DNA from: Mucilaginibacter xinganensis
GTDB taxonomy: Bacteria > Bacteroidota > Bacteroidia > Sphingobacteriales > Sphingobacteriaceae
Assembly (NCBI RefSeq): GCF_002257585.1
Contig: NZ_CP022743.1
Location: 2,728,001-2,792,000 of the forward strand
Direction of reading: 5' to 3'
DNA length: 64,000 nucleotides
Position numbers and translations under genes: made by a program. The notes beneath the pieces were generated by a model that was not told the origin of the DNA, did no database searches, and saw only the letters and a list, made by a program, of their open reading frames with translations. Positions 19,301 through 27,506 of this stretch are shown piece by piece. Each line of letters begins with the position of its first letter. Position 1 is the first letter of the stretch.

Positions 19301-19791
19301 TATTTGCCATTGACGTCAGTAACGGTACCTATTGTGGTACCCTTTACCTTAACGTTTACACCTGGGAGGGGGCCTTTTGCATCGGATACCGTTCCCTGTA
19401 CCTTTTGGGCAACATCCGAAACCGGTTTGGTTTCGTCCTTTGCTTTTACTACAATGGTTTGTTGGAAAATACGGTAAGTGAGCGGCTGATTCTTAAAGCA
19501 AAGGTTTAATGCTTCCTCAACAGTTACATTGCTTACATCAATATTTATTTTTGAGGTTTTTGCTATTGCTGCCTCATCGTAAAAATAGTTGTAACCACTC
19601 TGTTTCTTAATCAGTTTCAATATCTTTTCAACAGAGATATTGCTCTGGTGGATATTTATATTCTGACTATAAGTTTTGGCACTTACATTTAAGAGGGCTG
19701 TAAAAATTAAAACAGCGGTTAGCTTCATAGCTAATAAAATTTTGAACAGGTAGCGCCGTTTAACTGGCACCACCATAAAATTAAATTTCAT
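16390..19791 (-). CDS. SusC/RagA family TonB-linked outer membrane transporter with STN domain
   Basis: A 1133-residue outer-membrane transporter. In order: signal peptide to about residue 40, an STN signalling domain (about 50-100), a carboxypeptidase-regulatory-like domain (about 130-205), the plug with VVVGYGTSKRVDLTGSV and DPLYVVDGVV, and a 22-strand barrel ending in a C-terminal Phe. It imports oligosaccharides with TonB energy and SusD. The STN domain and the neighbouring FecR and ECF sigma genes show it also signals: ligand binding would release the sigma factor to raise transcription of the locus. Confidence 0.96.
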   Translation of the reverse strand: MKFNFMVVPVKRRYLFKILLAMKLTAVLIFTALLNVSAKTYSQNINIHQSNISVEKILKLIKKQSGYNYFYDEAAIAKTSKINIDVSNVTVEEALNLCFKNQPLTYRIFQQTIVVKAKDETKPVSDVAQKVQGTVSDAKGPLPGVNVKVKGTTIGTVTDVNGKYILNDIDGGATLVFTFVGYSTLEVPVQNRETVDVKLAESQNSLSEVVVVGYGTSKRVDLTGSVGSVNEKQLQERPAINLEQELAGKIAGVNVSTNSGAPGGATKIRIRGYSSINSSTDPLYVVDGVVWTEGGASINPNDVLSIDVLKDASSTAIYGTRGANGVILVTTKRGTNKKGGSVSYDAYGSVGVLARKLKVLDAKQFLAVEDQSYANIKKYDPVGWAAGKYADDNPTLIRTNLIGKLFDSNLNPLYNVDWQDATTRHAFSQNHNLSFTDGTDKMNYGLFLNYADDEGIIINSYQKRYNARLTFDNQIKSWLKVGATLNYGNRETRTQDDGTGGNNIPRMLVEMPSIIPIKYPDGTYGKRTDYPNMEGGDNPVAQANEIVSLHFNRVFSGNGYANINFFPGLDFRTTIGVTTSSNTEPHSQSGLVGGSTINQSYSSASINQYNNTFWQWENHLTYNKKFGKDNSLNVVLGTERQNFSQLSSYGSTQGLSDNYYGYYNLGAGTIPGLPSSNYTAWQMQSFFGRLNYAYKDEYLLTVTGREDGSSRFGSKNKYGFFPSAALAWRASQEDFLKDNKIISDLKFRLSYGLTGNSEIGQYNSLANINTVNYPFNGAQSIGTNLTSIGNDNLQWEKTAEYDFGVSFGLFNNRVTLEADAYLKKTKALLLNAPLPETSGFTSVYKNIGSIENKGIELTINTVNIKTENFTWNSSFNISFLKNKILNLGDSNDDIFLAPTFLSQFNLMRVGLPAGTFWGYKVLGTWGTAEATEAAKYGLLPGDLKIFDKNGDGKITADDKTVLGKSIPDGYGTFTNSFRYKNFDFAVELQFNYGNQVMNLTRHSGQDRTGQANSYATVLNAWTPTNQNTDIAEDRPAYVRYQTEIYSTKVENGSFIRGKTVTLGYNFPTSIVQKIKMSRLRIYAQAQNLFLITKYTGYDPETSTYNASSNFTQGILFYDYPKPRTFLLGLNASF

Positions 19792-19900
19792 AGTTTTGTT
19801 GTGTTTGGGTTAAAAACTTAATATTTCAATTTCGCGATTGTGGATAGCAGGTAACCCAGATATATAGCCGGGTAAGCGCGCCAACGCTTCCCGGTTTTTT
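19791..19900 (+). ncRNA. candidate cis-antisense RNA over the susC leader
   Basis: A rightward intrinsic terminator at 19868-19900 has no rightward gene to serve. A -7-like box TAGTTTTG lies at 19791-19798 on the same strand, and a transcript from there would be about 100 bases long and complementary to the susC leader and start. Antisense small RNAs at this position, between anti-sigma gene and susC, are known in Bacteroides loci of this type (DonS of B. fragilis). No -33 TTG is visible, so the RNA is an inference. Confidence 0.3.
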
Positions 19901-20072
19901 ATCCGATATTTTTTATTATAAAAAAAACAAGTTACCGCAAAACTTAAGGGGATTCGGGTATGGATTTTCTCATTGATTTTTAATTATATAGGGTTAAACA
20001 ATTGGTTGATTTGCACAACGGTGCATCAATTACCATCGCGGTAACTGTATTGGCTTTGCCGGATAGGTAACC
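19842..20072. repeat. paired GGATAG/GTAACC direct repeat in the susC upstream region
   Basis: GGATAG-CAG-GTAACC at 19842-19856 and GGATAG-GTAACC at 20061-20072 are two copies of the same motif within the 320-base gap between the FecR gene and susC. The rest of the gap is AT-rich without an ORF. The copies could be recognition sites for the locus's own ECF sigma factor or another regulator; nothing in the sequence proves this. Confidence 0.35.
19868..19900 (+). terminator. rightward intrinsic terminator upstream of susC
   Basis: CCGGGTAAGCG (19868-19878) pairs with CGCTTCCCGG (19885-19894) over 10 bp with one bulged T and a 6-base loop, followed by TTTTTT at 19895-19900. The T-run is on the plus strand, opposite to all surrounding genes. 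Confidence 0.65.
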
Positions 20073-20111
20073 AGGCAAATATGTTTTTCAATAGCTTATT
20101 TAAGTCCGGTA

Positions 20112-21269
20112 TTAAGAGGTAACTATTATCGTCTTACCTTCTATTTTAAAGTTTATACCGGTATATTTTAACATCTTCAATAATTCAGACAAGTTCACAT
20201 TGCGCGATATGCTACCGGAAAAATGCCTTTTAGGTAGTTCTCCTTCATATTTTACGTTCACATCATACCACCGGGCAGACTCACGCATTATAAACGGTAT
20301 TTCTGCTTTTTCAAATTGAAAGTTTCCGTTTGTCCAGGCCAGTATATCTTCAGTATCAACTTTGGTTATATTGATCCTGCCGGGGGCATTGTATAAAATA
20401 CTTGATTGTTGTTCGGGCACCAGGAGCGCGGTTTGATTGTATGCCGATATTTTTACGCTCCCCTCAATAAGGGTGGTTTTAATAGCGGTTTCGTCTGTGT
20501 AAGCATTAATGTTAAAGTGGGTTCCCAATACTTCAACCGTTTGCTTACCCGATACAACCCTAAAGGGAAGGTGTTTGTTTTTAGCGATTTCAAAATAGGC
20601 TTCCCCGGTTATTGTAACCCGTCGCTCATTTTTTGCAAATGCTGTTGGGAAAGTTATTGAGGATGCGGAGTTAAGCCACACTTTACTGCCATCGCTCAGT
20701 ACAAGTTGAAACTGGCCTCCTTTGGGCGTAGTCACCATATTATAAATGGTTGCAGAATCTTTAGGGCTAGTACCGGTATGATGATAGCTAAGTTGACCGT
20801 CTTTATCTTTTTTAAGCAAGGTTTGACCCTGGCTGGCCAAAAGTCCATTTTTAACGTCGTTTAAATTTATTTGGCTGCCATTTGCAAGGGTTAAAATAGC
20901 TTTATTACCACCCGGTTTAACATCGTTTTTTAACTGTGGCTTTCGGTTTGTTGCAGCTAAGGGTTTAACCGGCCTTTTTGTATTTGCATAATAGCGCATG
21001 TAAATGACTGACAACAGCAGTATGCTGGCAGCAACTTTTAGCCAGGCAGGGACAAGTGTTAATGCCGGTTCAGGCTTTTTTTTAATGTCACGATTTATTT
21101 TATTTAAGATCCGCTGGCGTAAGGCTTCCTCATTTTCTGCAAAGGCCAAAGGAATGTTAACAGGCCTGTCCTGATCTGAATTGTACCATGCAGCAAACTC
21201 TGCCTGTTCGGCAGGAGTGATGGTATTATCAAGCCATTTTTTTGCTAATTCCTGGTAACGGTTCTCCAT
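20112..21269 (-). CDS. FecR family anti-sigma factor
   Basis: A 385-residue inner-membrane protein. The N-terminal 70 residues form the cytoplasmic sigma-binding part with WLDNTITPAEQAEFAAWY. One membrane helix lies at about 73-90. The periplasmic FecR domain contains TPKGGQFQLVLSDGSKVWLN and GEAYFEI, and a DUF4974 domain ends the protein. It receives the signal from the STN domain of the neighbouring SusC protein and controls the ECF sigma factor encoded 91 bases upstream. The architecture is standard for carbohydrate-responsive Bacteroidota loci. Confidence 0.95.
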   Translation of the reverse strand: MENRYQELAKKWLDNTITPAEQAEFAAWYNSDQDRPVNIPLAFAENEEALRQRILNKINRDIKKKPEPALTLVPAWLKVAASILLLSVIYMRYYANTKRPVKPLAATNRKPQLKNDVKPGGNKAILTLANGSQINLNDVKNGLLASQGQTLLKKDKDGQLSYHHTGTSPKDSATIYNMVTTPKGGQFQLVLSDGSKVWLNSASSITFPTAFAKNERRVTITGEAYFEIAKNKHLPFRVVSGKQTVEVLGTHFNINAYTDETAIKTTLIEGSVKISAYNQTALLVPEQQSSILYNAPGRINITKVDTEDILAWTNGNFQFEKAEIPFIMRESARWYDVNVKYEGELPKRHFSGSISRNVNLSELLKMLKYTGINFKIEGKTIIVTS

Positions 21270-21360
21270 TCAGCGGTAGTTGTTTACTAGTAAGTCCGCC
21301 AGGCGCAATAAATCCCTTAGTGTAACGTAAAATATTTTTTTTCTTTTTTTTCGATGAACG

Positions 21361-21924
21361 CTAAAGCAGGAACTGGCTTAGCCGGGTGCGTAAAGTTTTT
21401 ATTGCTTTACCCAAATGAGCTTCAACTGTTTTTTCGGAAATCCCCAGTTCTGCAGCAATTTTTTTCTGGGAGTAGCCGGCTTCGCGGCTTAACTGGAACA
21501 CAAGGCGGCATTTTTCCGGTAAATCAGCCACAAAAACGGCAAGCCTGCTTTTTAATTCTTCAAATTCAAGCCATTGTTGGGTTGAGTCATCAGTGATAGT
21601 TGCTGTGTATTGGCTATATTCAGCGTATTTCTGCTGACTGTTTCTTTTATCTAAAGTTTTAATTACCCTGTACTTTACGGATACAGCCAGGTAAGAGCTT
21701 AGTGTATCGATTACACTGAGTTCGTCCCGCCGTTTCCACAGGGAAATAAATATATCCTGCACAATTTCTTCGGCCTCGTCAAGTTCCCTTAATTTATTGG
21801 TGGCAATAGCAAAAAGCTTTGACCAGTAACGGTTATAAATTTCGGTAAAAGCATGCTCATCGCCCTCACCAAGTAAGCCGGATAGTTCTTTATCATTAAG
21901 AATAGTATAATTGCACATATTCAA
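21361..21924 (-). CDS. ECF RNA polymerase sigma factor (Bacteroidota SusC-linked type)
   Basis: A 187-residue sigma-70 family protein. Region 2 is in the N-terminal half (AFTEIYNRYWSKLFAIA and EEIVQDIFISLWKRR). Region 4 is at the C terminus, with helix-turn-helix GYSQKKIAAELGISEKTVEAHLGKAI. It would direct RNA polymerase to the susC promoter when released by FecR. It is the first gene of the locus, read leftward, with the -7 box TAATTTTG 8 bases before its ATG, indicating constitutive low-level expression from a housekeeping promoter. Confidence 0.95.
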   Translation of the reverse strand: MNMCNYTILNDKELSGLLGEGDEHAFTEIYNRYWSKLFAIATNKLRELDEAEEIVQDIFISLWKRRDELSVIDTLSSYLAVSVKYRVIKTLDKRNSQQKYAEYSQYTATITDDSTQQWLEFEELKSRLAVFVADLPEKCRLVFQLSREAGYSQKKIAAELGISEKTVEAHLGKAIKTLRTRLSQFLL

Positions 21925-21932
21925 AATAAGAG

Positions 21933-21940
21933 CAAAATTA
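21933..21940 (-). promoter_or_regulatory. -7 box for the ECF sigma gene
   Basis: The minus strand reads TAATTTTG, an exact TAnnTTTG, ending 8 bases before the ATG at 21924. The implied leader is very short. A -33 TTG at normal spacing is not obvious. Confidence 0.4.
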
Positions 21941-22062
21941 TATCTGCAAATAATTACCGCCGGTAAGAAAAGAGAATCCCAAAAGATAAGGTTTACTTAT
22001 TCGTCAGGCTAAAATTCTCACCAGGCAAATCGGTTTATAATTCCAAATGTAGTAACTATTGG

Positions 22063-23085
22063 TTAAAACAGCGAAGGATTTCCTCCTGTTTTTATTTTGC
22101 CCAGGTGTTTATAGGCATGTTCTGTTGCTTCGCGTCCACGTGCAGTACGCATTAAAAAGCCCTCCTGTATCAAAAAAGGCTCATAAACCTCTTCAATAGT
22201 GCCTTCGTCTTCGCCTACCGCAGTAGCTATTGTTTTCAGGCCAACGGGGCCGCCTTTAAACTTATCAATAATGGTGGTTAATATTTTATTGTCCATTTCA
22301 TCCAAACCATGCTCATCAACATTTAAAGCGTTAAGGGCATATTTTGCAATCCCGGTATCAATATTGCCATCCCCTTTAATTTGAGCAAAATCACGTGTGC
22401 GGCGTAGCAGCGCATTGGCAATACGGGGTGTGCCACGGCTTCGGCGGGCAATTTCATAAGCCCCTTCGTCGCTGATAGGGGTTTTTAAGATAGACGAAGA
22501 ACGCAGCAGGATGGTAGTTAATAACTTGGCATCGTAATACTCCAGGCGTGAATTTATCCCAAACCTGGCACGCAGCGGTGCGGTAAGCAAGCCGGAGCGC
22601 GTAGTTGCGCCTACCAGCGTGAACGGGTTTAAGGAGATTTGCACCGAGCGGGCATTAGGGCCGCTTTCCAGCATAATATCAATCTTAAAATCCTCCATCG
22701 CCGAATAAAGGTATTCCTCTACCAGCGGGCTTAACCGGTGGATCTCGTCAATAAATAAAATATCACCTGTTTCCAGGTTGGTCAGTAATCCTGCCAGGTC
22801 ACCGGGTTTATCCAACACCGGACCTGATGTGATCTTAATGCCAACGCCCATTTCATTTGCAATAATGTGCGAAAGCGTGGTTTTACCCAGGCCGGGGGGG
22901 CCATGCAGCAGCACATGGTCAAGCGCTTCGCCGCGCTGGCGGGCAGCCTGTACAAATATTTTTAAATTAGCTAATAATTTATCCTGGCCGGTAAAGTCCT
23001 CAAATACCTGCGGGCGCAAAACTTTTTCAATATCGCGTTCGGTAGAGGAGAGGCGCTCACGGTCGGGATCTAAATTCTCATTCAT
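22063..23085 (-). CDS. ruvB: Holliday junction branch migration ATPase RuvB
   Basis: The hexameric motor that drives branch migration of Holliday junctions with RuvA. The 340-residue length is normal. Walker A is GPPGLGKTT at 62-70 and Walker B is FIDEIHRL with D113. The AAA+ sensor GATTRSG and arginine-finger region [11 protein letters not shown] are present, followed by the winged-helix domain with [10 protein letters not shown] variant -7 box TAATTTCG lies on the minus strand at 23092-23099, 6 bases before the ATG. No ruvA or ruvC is adjacent. Identification is certain. Confidence 0.98.
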   Translation of the reverse strand: MNENLDPDRERLSSTERDIEKVLRPQVFEDFTGQDKLLANLKIFVQAARQRGEALDHVLLHGPPGLGKTTLSHIIANEMGVGIKITSGPVLDKPGDLAGLLTNLETGDILFIDEIHRLSPLVEEYLYSAMEDFKIDIMLESGPNARSVQISLNPFTLVGATTRSGLLTAPLRARFGINSRLEYYDAKLLTTILLRSSSILKTPISDEGAYEIARRSRGTPRIANALLRRTRDFAQIKGDGNIDTGIAKYALNALNVDEHGLDEMDNKILTTIIDKFKGGPVGLKTIATAVGEDEGTIEEVYEPFLIQEGFLMRTARGREATEHAYKHLGKIKTGGNPSLF

Positions 23086-23108
23086 CGAAGACGAAATTAA
23101 TTTTTTAA

Positions 23109-23190
23109 TTCGGAATTCGGAATGCCGAATGCGGAATTACTACGTATTAAAGATGGTTTTCATTCCGCAATTGAAATTTCGCAATTCGCA
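23109..23190. repeat. TTCGGAAT-type interspersed intergenic repeat
   Basis: The gap between ruvB and the GT2 gene is built of degenerate repeats of CGGAATTCGGAATGC, followed by partly complementary CATTCCGCAATT and ATTTCGCAATTCGC. It is non-coding in all frames and resembles the element at 53433-53465. Confidence 0.4.
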
Positions 23191-23196
23191 TTTAAA

Positions 23197-23928
23197 TCAA
23201 CCCTCAGGATATTTCCTGAATATGGAATTGATCTTCATCTGGATTACCCCAAAAAAAGCTTCCCTGAAGATGCTGGTCGACATTTTTGAAGTGCCGGCAG
23301 TGCGGTCTGTAAATATAATAGGAACCTCCACCAATTTAAAGCCATGCTTTATGGTAGTGTATTTCATTTCTATCTGGAATGCGTAGCCAACAAATTTTAT
23401 TTTATTTAACTCGATGGTCTCCAAAACTTTGCGCTTGTAACACATAAAGCCTGCCGTAGCATCCTGTATATTAATGCCGGTTATAAACCGTACATAAACC
23501 GATGCAAAATAACTCATCAGTACGCGGCTCATAGGCCAGTTAACCACGTTTACGCCATTGATATAACGTGAGCCTATTACCGCGTCGGCGCCGTTTATGC
23601 AGGCATCACGCAATTTTAGCAAATCGTCCGGGTTGTGCGAAAAATCCGCATCCATCTCAAAAATGTAATCGTACTGGTGCCCTATTGCCCATTTAAAGCC
23701 GTGGATATAAGCCGTTCCCAGGCCTTGTTTACCGGCGCGCTCTTCTATAAAAAGCTTTCCGCTATATTCAAGCTGCAGCTGCTTTACAATGTTTTGTGTA
23801 CCATCGGGCGATCCATCGTCAATAACAAGGATATGAAAATCATGAGGCAGGGAAAATACCTTACGGATCATCCGTTCGATGTTTTCCTTTTCATTATAGG
23901 TGGGAATAATTACTATGCTATCAGGCAC
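23197..23928 (-). CDS. polyprenol-phosphate mannosyltransferase-like GT2 glycosyltransferase
   Basis: A 243-residue GT2 (GT-A fold) enzyme, close in length and motifs to dolichol-phosphate mannose synthase without a membrane domain. The N terminus IIPTYNEKENI, the first acidic site VIDDGSPDGT and the metal-binding MDADFSHNPDDL near residue 95 are all present, as is GSRYINGVNVVNWP. It would transfer mannose from GDP-mannose to a polyprenyl phosphate at the cytoplasmic face. The start codon is GTG at 23928; the conserved N terminus begins there. It follows the POT gene across a terminator, so it probably has its own promoter. Confidence 0.9.
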   Translation of the reverse strand: MPDSIVIIPTYNEKENIERMIRKVFSLPHDFHILVIDDGSPDGTQNIVKQLQLEYSGKLFIEERAGKQGLGTAYIHGFKWAIGHQYDYIFEMDADFSHNPDDLLKLRDACINGADAVIGSRYINGVNVVNWPMSRVLMSYFASVYVRFITGINIQDATAGFMCYKRKVLETIELNKIKFVGYAFQIEMKYTTIKHGFKLVEVPIIFTDRTAGTSKMSTSIFREAFFGVIQMKINSIFRKYPEG

Positions 23929-23987
23929 CGGGGAACAATTAGATAAATAATTGGCGAAATTACTTGATTTTGGCTTTCATTTAAAAT

Positions 23988-24026
23988 AAAAAAGCAGTAA
24001 AGCAACAATTACTTTACTGCTTTTTT
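23988..24026. terminator. terminator after the POT transporter gene
   Basis: A 15-bp perfect stem pairs 23988-24002 with 24012-24026. GCAGTAAAG/CTTTACTGC is the core and A and T runs flank it, so it works on both strands. It ends the leftward transporter transcript. Confidence 0.85.
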
Positions 24027-24040
24027 ATAATTATATTGAT

Positions 24041-25528
24041 TTACAGGTTGTTTATATCTGCTAACCCCTGGTTATCTAAGTACGGATCAGTAATATAATT
24101 GCGTTCTTTAAGTCTTGGTGAAACAATCAAAAATGCTACTAAGAATACGCAAATAAATGCAACAAAAAACCATTCGTAGTTGGCGCCCTTAAGGTTGCGC
24201 GCCCACCAGCCGCCATCTTCAATAAGGCCGTTAACCAGGGCAGTAATTAAATTGCCAAAAGATACCACGAGGAACCAAATACCGGTCATGGTACTTTTCA
24301 TTGATTTCGGCGAATGGGTATAGGCATATTCCAAACCGGTGATAGATACCAATACCTCTGCCGCCGAGAGTATCATAAATGCCAGCACCTGCCACCAAAT
24401 AGAGGGGGTGCCGCCGTGCATAATGTCATTGTGTATAACGCCTATAACTACAAATGATAAAGCTGTTAAAACCAGGCCGGTACCAATCCTGCGCAATGGT
24501 GTGGTTTTTAGCCCGCGCTTATCAAGCCACGGGTATATTAAATAGTTAAACAGCGGAATGAACGCGAGCAGGAATACAGTATTAACTGTTGACAACTGAC
24601 CGGGTTCTACAGTAAATGAAGTAAAGCCCAGGCTGATCACCCGATTCATTTTCTCAGCATATAATGTCCATTCTGATAAGCATTGATCCCAAACGGCCCA
24701 AAATGCCAGCGCAAAAAAGAATACCGACATAACCCGGTAAACAGCTTTCACGCCTTCAACGCGTTCCGGGTTATAGGAGTCTTTGGCAACATCAAGAAAC
24801 GATTGTCCAGGTTTTCGCTGGCCCTGGTGTGTTAGTGAATACCAGGTTATAAACACAAGGTTATTGCGGTTAACGCCCTGCGGGGGAACTTTTACATATC
24901 TTTTCCGGCCTGAAAAAAATATGATGGTAGCCAGCGCCATCAGGAAACCCGGAACACCAAAAGCCCATTTTGGGCCAAAGTATTTGTAAACCTCAGGAAT
25001 GGCAACGGTTGAAATCATAGAGCCGGCATTGATACTAAAATAAAACCAGCCGTAAACTTTTGAAAGCAAATCCTGGTTGGTGGCGTCGAACTGGTCGCCA
25101 ACGTTAGCCGACACGCACGATTTAATACCACCGGCACCAATAGCAACCACAAGCAAACCTAATTCAAAACCACTAAGGCCGCCATCAAACAAAGCCAGCA
25201 TTAAATGCCCAACGCAGTAAACCATGGATACATATAATATAAGCTTATATTTACCTGTAAACCAGTCGGCTATCATGCCGCCTACAAAGGGTAAGGCGTA
25301 GGCCACCATTACAAATAAGTGATGTAATTTATTGGCATGCGCATTGGCCTGTTCTGTTAAGGCGGCATCACCCGTAGGGTTAAAAAATTGCTTTACTAAA
25401 AAAAGCGTTAGTATGGAACGCATGCCGTAAAAGCTAAAGCGTTCCGCAGCTTCATTCCCTATAATAAAGGGAACGCTTCGTGGAAACCTGGATTTTGTTG
25501 GTTTTGTTATCGTTGAACTATCCTGCAT
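24041..25528 (-). CDS. proton-dependent oligopeptide transporter (POT/PTR2 family)
   Basis: A 495-residue inner-membrane MFS protein with 12-14 hydrophobic segments. The PTR2 signature NEAAERFSFYGMRSIL, including the ExxERF-type motif that couples protons to uptake, is at about residues 23-38. A second family motif is FYFSINAGSMIS near 160. It imports di- and tripeptides driven by the proton gradient. It stands alone, read leftward, and ends at a strong terminator. A dipeptidase lies 2.5 kb away (27988) but in another direction, so a joint role is only possible. Confidence 0.94.
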   Translation of the reverse strand: MQDSSTITKPTKSRFPRSVPFIIGNEAAERFSFYGMRSILTLFLVKQFFNPTGDAALTEQANAHANKLHHLFVMVAYALPFVGGMIADWFTGKYKLILYVSMVYCVGHLMLALFDGGLSGFELGLLVVAIGAGGIKSCVSANVGDQFDATNQDLLSKVYGWFYFSINAGSMISTVAIPEVYKYFGPKWAFGVPGFLMALATIIFFSGRKRYVKVPPQGVNRNNLVFITWYSLTHQGQRKPGQSFLDVAKDSYNPERVEGVKAVYRVMSVFFFALAFWAVWDQCLSEWTLYAEKMNRVISLGFTSFTVEPGQLSTVNTVFLLAFIPLFNYLIYPWLDKRGLKTTPLRRIGTGLVLTALSFVVIGVIHNDIMHGGTPSIWWQVLAFMILSAAEVLVSITGLEYAYTHSPKSMKSTMTGIWFLVVSFGNLITALVNGLIEDGGWWARNLKGANYEWFFVAFICVFLVAFLIVSPRLKERNYITDPYLDNQGLADINNL

Positions 25529-25702
25529 TAATTTTTTTGCTTAAAAACTGCGCTAAAGTAATATAAATCCTTTAAAACAAAATTTAATACCGAAAGTGTT
25601 ACAAATTATACAGGTATTATTTTGTTTGGGAGGCTATTTAAAAGATTATACAACTTAGTATATGCTTAAGCTTAAATGTGCCTGAAATTTAGTTTTTACA
25701 GT

Positions 25703-25742
25703 TTGGATAAATTATTAGTACCATTTAAACTTCGTAAGTTTA
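25703..25742 (+). promoter_or_regulatory. palindrome and candidate promoter before the acyl-CoA carboxylase gene
   Basis: TAAACTT-CGT-AAGTTTA at 25726-25742 is a perfect inverted repeat with 7-bp arms. TTG at 25703-25705 lies exactly 20 bases before it, the spacing expected between -33 and -7 elements, although TAAACTTC fits TAnnTTTG poorly. The palindrome would overlap the -7 region and could be an operator. Confidence 0.35.
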
Positions 25743-25790
25743 CCTCGGATAGCGAACTAATCCCTGTCACCAATTATATAACTGCACCAA

Positions 25791-27419
25791 ATGGATCTGG
25801 ATTTTAATAAAAATGAGGATATAAATAAGCAGCTGGTATATGAAGTAAATACGCGGCTTAAAAAAATTTACAAGGGTGGCGGTGAAAAGGCCGCTGCCAA
25901 ACAAAAGGAGAAAGGGAAGATGCTGGCGCGCGAGCGGGTGGCTTACCTGCGTGATAAGGACAAGCCATGGCTGGAAATTGGCGCTTTTGCAGGCGAAGAG
26001 ATGTATGCCGAACATGGCGGCTGCCCGTCGGGCGGGGTGGTGTGCGGAATTGGCTATATCTCGGGTCGTCAATGTGTAATTGTGGCAAATGATGCTACAG
26101 TTAAAGCCGGTGCCTGGTTCCCTATCACGGCCAAAAAGAACCTTCGCGCGCAGGAAATTGCCATGGAAAACCGGCTGCCTATTATTTACCTTGTTGATTC
26201 GGCAGGCGTGTTTTTACCCCTTCAGGATGAGATCTTTCCTGATAAAGAGCACTTCGGGCGCATTTTTCGCAACAATGCCATGATGAGCAGTATGGGGATT
26301 ATCCAGATTTCAGCTATTATGGGTTCATGTGTGGCCGGCGGGGCATACCTGCCGATAATGAGCGATGAAGCGATGATCGTAGAAGGCACCGGGTCGGTTT
26401 TTTTAGCAGGATCATACCTGGTTAAATCGGCCATTGGCGAAGATGTTGACAATGAAACGCTGGGCGGCGCAACAACGCAATGTGAAATTTCGGGGGTTAC
26501 CGATTACAAACAGCCTAACGACCAGGCAGCGCTTGATGCTATCCGCAACATTATGAGCATGACTGGTGATTTTACGAAAGCAGGTTTTGACCGGATAAAA
26601 CCCGCTGCTCCAAGGTTGAAAGAGGAAGATATTTACGGTATTTTGCCTATAAGCCGCGAAGCTGCCTATGATATGAACGAGATCATTCTGCGTTTACTGG
26701 ATAACTCCGAATTTGAAGAATACAAGGCCGGTTTCGGGCAATCGATTATTTGCGGGCTTGGCCGGGTTGACGGCTGGGCGGTGGGTATTGTAGCTAACCA
26801 GCGTAAGGTTGTCAAGTCGAAAAAAGGCGAAATGCAGTTTGGCGGCGTCATCTATTCTGATTCAGCCGATAAAGCTACCCGGTTTATTATGAACTGCAAC
26901 CAAAAGAAGATCCCGCTGGTGTTTTTACAGGACGTTACCGGTTTTATGGTCGGCAGCCGCTCGGAGCAAGGGGGGATAATTAAAGATGGCGCTAAAATGG
27001 TGAATGCGGTGGCTAACTCGGTAGTACCTAAATTTACCATAGTTATCGGTAATTCATACGGCGCAGGAAATTACGCCATGTGTGGCAAGGCCTATGATCC
27101 GCGGCTTATTTATGCCTGGCCATCTGCTAAAATTGCCGTAATGGGTGGCAGCCAGGCTGCAAAGGTATTGGTGCAAATGCAGGCTGCCGGCTTAAAGGCC
27201 AAAGGTGAAGAAGTTGATCAGAAAAAAGAAGACCAGCTGTTAAAAGAGACAACCGACCGCTATAACGCACAAACAACGCCATATTATGCTGCTGCCAGGC
27301 TTTGGGTTGATGGGATCATTGATCCGCTGGATACCCGTAAAGTGATCTCCATGGGGATTGAAGCCGCTAACCATGCACCAATTGAAAGGGCGTTTAATGT
27401 GGGAATAATACAGACGTAG
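25791..27419 (+). CDS. acyl-CoA carboxylase, carboxyltransferase (beta) subunit
   Basis: A 542-residue carboxyltransferase with two crotonase-like halves. The N half contains GGVVCGIGYISGRQC and SCVAGGAYLP. GGATTQCEISGVTDY, near residue 224, resembles the methylcrotonyl-CoA/geranyl-CoA type more than the propionyl-CoA type. The C half contains FLQDVTGFMVGS and GNSYGAGNYAMCG, the oxyanion-hole regions. It transfers a carboxyl group from carboxybiotin to an acyl-CoA, probably 3-methylcrotonyl-CoA in leucine breakdown. The biotin-carrying alpha subunit is not adjacent, so the substrate remains open. The gene is monocistronic or followed only by the DUF3592 gene. Confidence 0.92.
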   Translation: MDLDFNKNEDINKQLVYEVNTRLKKIYKGGGEKAAAKQKEKGKMLARERVAYLRDKDKPWLEIGAFAGEEMYAEHGGCPSGGVVCGIGYISGRQCVIVANDATVKAGAWFPITAKKNLRAQEIAMENRLPIIYLVDSAGVFLPLQDEIFPDKEHFGRIFRNNAMMSSMGIIQISAIMGSCVAGGAYLPIMSDEAMIVEGTGSVFLAGSYLVKSAIGEDVDNETLGGATTQCEISGVTDYKQPNDQAALDAIRNIMSMTGDFTKAGFDRIKPAAPRLKEEDIYGILPISREAAYDMNEIILRLLDNSEFEEYKAGFGQSIICGLGRVDGWAVGIVANQRKVVKSKKGEMQFGGVIYSDSADKATRFIMNCNQKKIPLVFLQDVTGFMVGSRSEQGGIIKDGAKMVNAVANSVVPKFTIVIGNSYGAGNYAMCGKAYDPRLIYAWPSAKIAVMGGSQAAKVLVQMQAAGLKAKGEEVDQKKEDQLLKETTDRYNAQTTPYYAAARLWVDGIIDPLDTRKVISMGIEAANHAPIERAFNVGIIQT

Positions 27420-27423
27420 GTGC

Positions 27424-27470
27424 TGTGCAGATGAATTTGAAGATGAGTTGATTTGAAAATTTGAAGATTA
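27424..27470. repeat. TTTGAAGATTTGAAAAT-type intergenic repeat
   Basis: After the carboxylase stop the sequence is a degenerate tandem of GTGCAGATG, ATTTGAAGATG and ATTTGAAAATTTGAAGATT. The same 8-9-base unit recurs at 46311-46335 and, inverted, at 46379-46412. It is non-coding. Confidence 0.45.
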
Positions 27471-27506
27471 AAACAGAGATGAATTTTTCAATAAACTATC
27501 CATGGT

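Noticed and set aside
22778-23386. 202-codon plus-strand open frame over ruvB and the GT2 gene
   Set aside because: It runs antisense through two certain genes and the intergenic repeat; no coding signal of its own.
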